A DNA stretch of 9,744 nt from positions 1 to 9,744 of the forward strand of contig PXFD01000143.1 in the NCBI GenBank assembly GCA_003564505.1, given 5' to 3'. The DNA comes from Syntrophomonadaceae bacterium (GTDB taxonomy: Bacteria; Bacillota_D; Dethiobacteria; DTU022). The notes under the pieces were generated by a model. It searched no databases and was not told where the DNA came from. It saw only the letters and a list, made by a program, of their open reading frames with translations. Of the stretch, positions 6,000-9,744 are shown piece after piece. Each line of letters starts with the position of its first letter. Position 1 is the first letter of the stretch. The position numbers and the translations under genes were made by a program.

Positions 6000-7439
6000 T
6001 TAACCGGGATATATAGTACCCCGGTTCATAATACCTTCAGGATCAAAGGCTTTCTTAAGTGTTTCAAGGATGTAATACGAAGAGCCGTATTCATCTCTAA
6101 TCCACTCTGTTCGGTGCTTGCCCACTCCGTGATGATGGCACATTGAGCCACCTGCTTTAATGGTTTCTTCAACGATAATCTTCTTAATCGGGTGATGATA
6201 TTTCTTAATCTCTTCTTCCGGTTTACAGTCTGTAACATTGTAATAATGGACGAAGTAAAGATTAGTACCGTTTATATAGCTGTGCGATGAGTGTCCGCCG
6301 ACCATGGTCATATCCGGTATTTCCTTGCGGATTCTTTCAACACATATTTCGTAAATTTTATTGATCCTTTCCCAGTCTGCAGATATTTCTGTTGTATTAC
6401 CCATATTTTTGGTTTCAATAATCTCTGTTTTTTCTTCTGCGATGTCGTTAGCATCCCAGTTCAGGTTTTCAAACCAGGTTTTGATATAAGGGGTATCCAC
6501 TTTGATACACTCATCATATCCGGCAACTATATCTTCAATAGCTTCTGCTGTAGCTTCCGCTATTTTTTTCGGACCTTCGGCCATAAAAATTAACACACAT
6601 TTGCCGTTGGCAAAATGGGAAAAATGATAAGCCCCGTCTTCATGATCGTAAAGGCGGGCGACGGAGGGCTTGAAGCCGTTAACCATAACTTCACGCAGGA
6701 TCTCAAAACCGGTTTTCATGTTATCCAGGGTGTAACCAAGGAGGATATTGTTTTCCGGCATAAATTTAAATATCTTGACAGTTACTTCAGTGATGAAACA
6801 GAGGGCGCCTTCGTTGCCGATTACAACATGACGGATGTCAGGCCCTGCTGCCCTGCGGGGAACGTTTTTTATTTTGCTTATTTTCCCGTTCGGGAAAACA
6901 GCTTCCAGTCCGACAACCATATCTTCAATCCCACCGTATAGGGTTGAAAACTGGCCGATGCTGCGGGTAGCGACAAGGCCGCCCAGCTGGGCCAGCGGTT
7001 TTGATTGGGGAGAGTGCCCGGTGGTAAAGCCTTTTTCACGCAGCTGTTCTTCAAGAATCTCTAAAGGCGTGCCACACTGGCAGGTTGCCTGCATATTATA
7101 GGGATCAATCTTAGTTACTCTATTCATTTCTGAGCCATCAAGCACAATCGAGTTTTCTACAATTGTTTCCAGGCCACCTTCAGTGGCTGTATGTCCGGTG
7201 CGTGGTACAACGTTGATTTCATTTTCGCTGGCGAACTTCAATACAGCTGCAACCTCGGAGCTGTCCTGAACATATACTACGGCAGCCGGAAGTGGCTGGG
7301 TGTAAACCCCATGCAGTTCTTCGAATCGCCTGAACCTGTCAACGCTGCTTTCCTTTAACACCTCGGGGTCGGTAACAACTTTGCCGCTATTAAGCAATTT
7401 GGTCAGTTGTTCAACTATCTGTTTTTTATTCAGGGACAT
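6000..7439 (-). CDS. ygcU: FAD-binding dehydrogenase, alkyl-DHAP-synthase/VAO family, YgcU-like
   Basis: 479 residues. A PCMH-type FAD domain spans about 48-227: PRTGHTATEGG (79-89), FTTGHSPQSKPLAQLGG (138-154), YGGIEDMVVGLEA (168-180) and GPDIRHVVIGNEGAL (199-213). The C-terminal half ends with GGSMCHHHGVGKHR (430-443), whose triple histidine (435-437) is a hallmark of alkyldihydroxyacetonephosphate synthase, and with FDPEGIMNRGTIYP. From memory it resembles E. coli YgcU along most of its length, more closely than true AGPS or lactate dehydrogenases. The expected role is flavin-dependent oxidation of a hydroxylated substrate with electrons passed to the co-encoded ETF. There is no fused iron-sulfur domain and no CCG domain. 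The start ATG has AAAGGAG with a 9-base spacer. It follows the kinase by 18 bases. The substrate is unknown. Confidence 0.88.
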   Translation of the reverse strand: MSLNKKQIVEQLTKLLNSGKVVTDPEVLKESSVDRFRRFEELHGVYTQPLPAAVVYVQDSSEVAAVLKFASENEINVVPRTGHTATEGGLETIVENSIVLDGSEMNRVTKIDPYNMQATCQCGTPLEILEEQLREKGFTTGHSPQSKPLAQLGGLVATRSIGQFSTLYGGIEDMVVGLEAVFPNGKISKIKNVPRRAAGPDIRHVVIGNEGALCFITEVTVKIFKFMPENNILLGYTLDNMKTGFEILREVMVNGFKPSVARLYDHEDGAYHFSHFANGKCVLIFMAEGPKKIAEATAEAIEDIVAGYDECIKVDTPYIKTWFENLNWDANDIAEEKTEIIETKNMGNTTEISADWERINKIYEICVERIRKEIPDMTMVGGHSSHSYINGTNLYFVHYYNVTDCKPEEEIKKYHHPIKKIIVEETIKAGGSMCHHHGVGKHRTEWIRDEYGSSYYILETLKKAFDPEGIMNRGTIYPG

Positions 7440-7457
7440 ATTTTTGTACTCCTTTCT

Positions 7458-8891
7458 CTACTTAAAAATGGGGTATGACTTTTTTAATATTTCATCTGTA
7501 TGAGTATTGATATGCTTGTAAACTTGTTCATTCATGCGTTGATAAACTGCGCAGTTTTCAGGATCGGGCTCAAAACTGTCCCTGATGCGGACCATGTTTT
7601 TTATTGCCGAAACATGGTCCGGGTATGCCCCGGTAGCGAGGGCGGCACAGATGGCCGAGCCAAGACCGGCTGCCCCGTTTACAACATTGCGGCATGCCGG
7701 CAGCCCGTAAACATCGGCAAATATTTTCATGAAAAGGCTGCTGTTTGAACCACCGCCGGAAACTATAATATTTTCTAATTGAAGATCCAGCTCTTCGCAC
7801 ATTGCATCGGTGTGGTTTTTCATGGTAAGAGCAATACCTTCCAGGATGGAGCGGTAAATGTGGGCGCTGCCGTGGCGGCCGTCAAAACCAATCATAATTC
7901 CTTTACGATAAGGCCTGTCAGGCCAGGCCAGGAAGTCGTGGATAGTCATCAGACCATCTGATCCTGCCGCGATGTTTTCTGCTTCCCGGTTAAGATAATC
8001 TTCGGTTGATAGGCCCAGGTCCCTGGCTTTCATGGCGGCTTCCTCGCCCAGCAAATCCTTGAACCAGCTTATCGTCCACATTCCCCTGCGAATGCCTCCG
8101 CTTTCATAAAGATAGTGGTAGGGAAGAGAAGCCAGGTTAGTGAAAAAGCTCTCTGCATCTTTAATGTTTTTATGGCCGTGTACCATTGAAGGGATGTAAG
8201 TGCCCAGCGAAATTAAGGCGGTAGGTCCTTCTAAAAGCCCGGTGCCAAGCGCTTCCACTGCCTTGTCATTGGCTGTGTTAACTACCGGGAGGCCTTCAGG
8301 GAAACCTGTTAACTCGGCGGCCTTTTTGGTGACATGACCGGCAATAGTGGTGGGCAGCTGCAAATTAAATAGCATTTCACGGGGTATATTGTACTGCCTG
8401 AATATTTCAGGGTCGTCACTCCACTGCCATGTATCTTTGTCAATCGGCCACTGGCCTTCGTAATTAGCCACGGTATCGTTGAATTCGCCGGTCAGGCGGT
8501 GAGTTATGTAACCGGTTGTAGTTGTAACATACCTGACTTCGGGGTTGTTATGTTCGTAGGGAACGGCTATGCGTGAATCCATCCAGCTGATTACCGGCGA
8601 GGCCAGGGTTCCGTCCGCTTTCAGCAGGGCGCGGCAGCATCGAATCGTGCAGAGGCCCAGGCCAATAATCTCTTCATTTTTCCCGGGGAACGCAGCCATG
8701 GCCCTGCGGGCAGCTACTATTAATGAATCCCAGAGATCATCATCGGGGTGTTCAACTACTCCCGGTTCAGGTAAGTCCATGGGGCGCAAGTTTTCTTTGC
8801 CCTGGCAGATAATATTACCCTCCATGTCAAAGATTAACACTTTTGTGCTTTGCGTGCCTCCATCGACGCCAATTATATATTTTTTAATCAC
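7458..8891 (-). CDS. ygcE: FGGY-family carbohydrate kinase, YgcE-like
   Basis: 477 residues with the two-domain FGGY plan. The N-terminal phosphate loop is DGGTQSTK (10-17). WMDSR (103-107) lies in the substrate region. Asp209 in NTANDKAVEALG (205-216) is the likely catalytic base. ISLGTY (227-232) and VSGGGSNSSLFMKIFADVYGLP (377-398) belong to the ATP-binding domain. The family phosphorylates sugars or polyols such as xylulose, ribulose, gluconate or glycerol; the substrate here cannot be assigned, and a xylulokinase label would be generic. From memory it closely resembles E. coli YgcE, for example in IRCCRALLKADGT and in NMVRIRDSF near the C-terminus. The start is GTG with AAAGGAAG 9 bases upstream. 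It follows the SDR gene by 32 bases. The kinase class is very confident and the YgcE assignment fairly so. Confidence 0.9.
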   Translation of the reverse strand: MIKKYIIGVDGGTQSTKVLIFDMEGNIICQGKENLRPMDLPEPGVVEHPDDDLWDSLIVAARRAMAAFPGKNEEIIGLGLCTIRCCRALLKADGTLASPVISWMDSRIAVPYEHNNPEVRYVTTTTGYITHRLTGEFNDTVANYEGQWPIDKDTWQWSDDPEIFRQYNIPREMLFNLQLPTTIAGHVTKKAAELTGFPEGLPVVNTANDKAVEALGTGLLEGPTALISLGTYIPSMVHGHKNIKDAESFFTNLASLPYHYLYESGGIRRGMWTISWFKDLLGEEAAMKARDLGLSTEDYLNREAENIAAGSDGLMTIHDFLAWPDRPYRKGIMIGFDGRHGSAHIYRSILEGIALTMKNHTDAMCEELDLQLENIIVSGGGSNSSLFMKIFADVYGLPACRNVVNGAAGLGSAICAALATGAYPDHVSAIKNMVRIRDSFEPDPENCAVYQRMNEQVYKHINTHTDEILKKSYPIFK

Positions 8892-8900
8892 TTAAAACCA

Positions 8901-8908
8901 CTTCCTTT
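8901..8908 (-). promoter_or_regulatory. Ribosome binding site supporting the GTG start of the kinase
   Basis: On the minus strand AAAGGAAG ends 9 bases before GTG 8891-8889. The family N-terminus (IIGVDGGTQSTK) begins right after, so this GTG start is well supported. Confidence 0.6.
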
Positions 8909-8923
8909 CGACAGGCGGTTTGA

Positions 8924-9703
8924 TCAGCGAACCAGGTAACCGCCGTCAACTACCAGGATATGTCCGTTCACATAGTCGGATGCTTTGCTGGCCAAAAACA
9001 CGGTTGCACCCATTAAATCGAGTGGTTCACCCCAGCGCCCGGCCGGAATGTGATCAATTACCCTCTGGTTGCAGGCGGGATCATTTCTTGTTTCCCGGGT
9101 CAGATCTGTTGCAAAATATCCGGGTGCTATGCCGTTAACCTGGATATTATGCTGGGCCAGTTCATCGCAGTAAGCCCTGGTGAAGCCGACCAGTCCATGC
9201 TTGGTAGAAGCGTAAGCCGGCGACCACTGCCCGCCCAGGTAGGAATACATTGAGCAGACATTTATGATCTTTCCACGCTTTTGTGGAATCATCACCTTGG
9301 CTGCTTCATAGCTGAGCTCAAAAGGTGCTGTAAGATTGACATTGATCATTGCATCCCATTCATTTCTGCCAAAAGCGAGAACATCCCGGACATTCTTACT
9401 TAAACCGGCACTGTTTACCAGGATATCAAGAGAACCAAAGGTTTCTAAACAGCCATCGACAATCTGTTTTGCCGATCCCGGAGCGGTAATGTCCTTCAGC
9501 ATAAATTCCATTTTTACTCCTTCCTGTTCAATCAACTGCCTGGTTTCTCCATCATCTTCCCTGATGCTTGGTATAAACAGGTTCGCTCCGGCAGAAGCCA
9601 GGGCCAGGGCAAAAGTTCTCCCCAGGCCGGTGTTTCCCCCTGTGACAATGGCGTTTTTGCCTTCCAGTGAAAAATAGTTAATGGCAAAATCCTTGATCCC
9701 CAT
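8924..9703 (-). CDS. ygcW: Short-chain dehydrogenase/reductase, YgcW-like (KduD-type family)
   Basis: 259 residues, a standard classical SDR. The dinucleotide loop is TGGNTGLG (21-28); NSAG (97-100) replaces the usual NNAG. The catalytic tetrad is Asn123, Ser151, Tyr164 and Lys168 (YASTK). The C-terminus VNGHILVVDGGYLVR is typical of the 2-dehydro-3-deoxygluconate 5-dehydrogenase / gluconate 5-dehydrogenase group. From memory it is close to E. coli YgcW, including YSYLGGQWSPAY and IPAGRWGEPLDLMGA. It would interconvert a hydroxyl and a keto group with NAD(P)H in the cytoplasm; the true substrate is unknown. I chose ATG 9703 because GGAG sits 8 bases upstream and an aligned YgcW-like start fits; ATG 9724 would add seven residues without a binding site. 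It is the first gene of the operon within this window. Confidence 0.9.
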   Translation of the reverse strand: MGIKDFAINYFSLEGKNAIVTGGNTGLGRTFALALASAGANLFIPSIREDDGETRQLIEQEGVKMEFMLKDITAPGSAKQIVDGCLETFGSLDILVNSAGLSKNVRDVLAFGRNEWDAMINVNLTAPFELSYEAAKVMIPQKRGKIINVCSMYSYLGGQWSPAYASTKHGLVGFTRAYCDELAQHNIQVNGIAPGYFATDLTRETRNDPACNQRVIDHIPAGRWGEPLDLMGATVFLASKASDYVNGHILVVDGGYLVR

Positions 9704-9711
9704 TATTGCAA

Positions 9712-9715
9712 CTCC
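9712..9715 (-). promoter_or_regulatory. Ribosome binding site deciding the start of the SDR gene
   Basis: On the minus strand TTGGAGT, with core GGAG, lies 8 bases before ATG 9703. No purine-rich site precedes the alternative in-frame ATG at 9724, so 9703 is preferred. Confidence 0.6.
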
Positions 9716-9728
9716 AATCTGCATTCAA

Positions 9729-9738
9729 ATTTGCAAAT
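9729..9738. promoter_or_regulatory. Palindrome ATTTGCAAAT upstream of the five-gene operon
   Basis: A perfect 10-bp palindrome lies 14 bases upstream of the SDR ribosome binding site, at the window edge. It could be part of an operator or promoter region that continues beyond the window. It is short and AT-rich, so chance is a fair alternative. Confidence 0.2.
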
Positions 9739-9744
9739 AAAAAA

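Noticed and set aside
6291..7101. Several plus-strand open frames of 88-108 codons opposite the FAD dehydrogenase gene
   Set aside because: They lie antisense to a gene with strong family motifs throughout, lack clear ribosome binding sites and show no protein-like motifs.
7458..8891. Assignment of the FGGY kinase as xylulokinase or gluconokinase
   Set aside because: The motifs are common to the whole FGGY family, and no pentose isomerase or gluconate genes are nearby. The closest remembered relative is the uncharacterised YgcE.
9336..9677. 113-codon plus-strand open frame opposite the SDR gene
   Set aside because: It is a shadow of the well-conserved SDR on the other strand, serine/proline-rich, with no domain signature.

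Overview
The window looks like chromosome from an anaerobic, low-to-mid GC Firmicute (Clostridia / Peptococcaceae-like). The signs are strong AAGGAG/GGAGG ribosome binding sites, occasional GTG starts, a lipoprotein-anchored solute-binding protein with an OpuC-type ABC transporter, and base composition that looks somewhat below 50% GC by eye (not computed). Nothing suggests a phage, transposon, CRISPR array or RNA gene. The taxonomy is inference.

Layout: (1) 1-238, minus strand: the first 79 codons of a class I SAM-dependent methyltransferase cut by the window edge. (2) 239-647: a 409-base divergent intergenic region. It holds a textbook SigA promoter (429-457) followed almost at once by a terminator-like hairpin (472-524), then about 120 bases of leader before the first transporter gene. 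It also holds a -10-like hexamer and a perfect 12-bp palindrome facing the methyltransferase. (3) 648-4103, plus strand: a four-gene operon for an OpuC/OsmU-type quaternary-amine-like ABC importer, in the order permease, lipoprotein binding protein, ATPase with CBS-like tail, permease. (4) 4104-4159: a short convergent gap. (5) 9703-4160, minus strand: a tight five-gene operon of SDR oxidoreductase, FGGY carbohydrate kinase, FAD-linked dehydrogenase of the alkyl-DHAP-synthase/VAO type, EtfB and EtfA.

The five-gene operon is the most interesting content. Its proteins resemble, from memory of the E. coli sequences, YgcW, YgcE, YgcU and the ETF-like pair YgcR/YgcQ. To my knowledge that cluster has no established substrate. 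The logical reading is a catabolic module for a sugar, polyol or sugar acid: the SDR oxidises or reduces a hydroxyl/keto group, the kinase phosphorylates a ketose-like intermediate, and the FAD dehydrogenase performs a second oxidation whose electrons go to a dedicated ETF. The ETF alpha subunit is divergent at the FAD site, and no ETF-quinone oxidoreductase, ferredoxin, sugar transporter or regulator for this operon is visible here. The electron acceptor and substrate are therefore open questions. The ABC importer converges on this operon and has its own promoter, so a functional link is possible but unproven.
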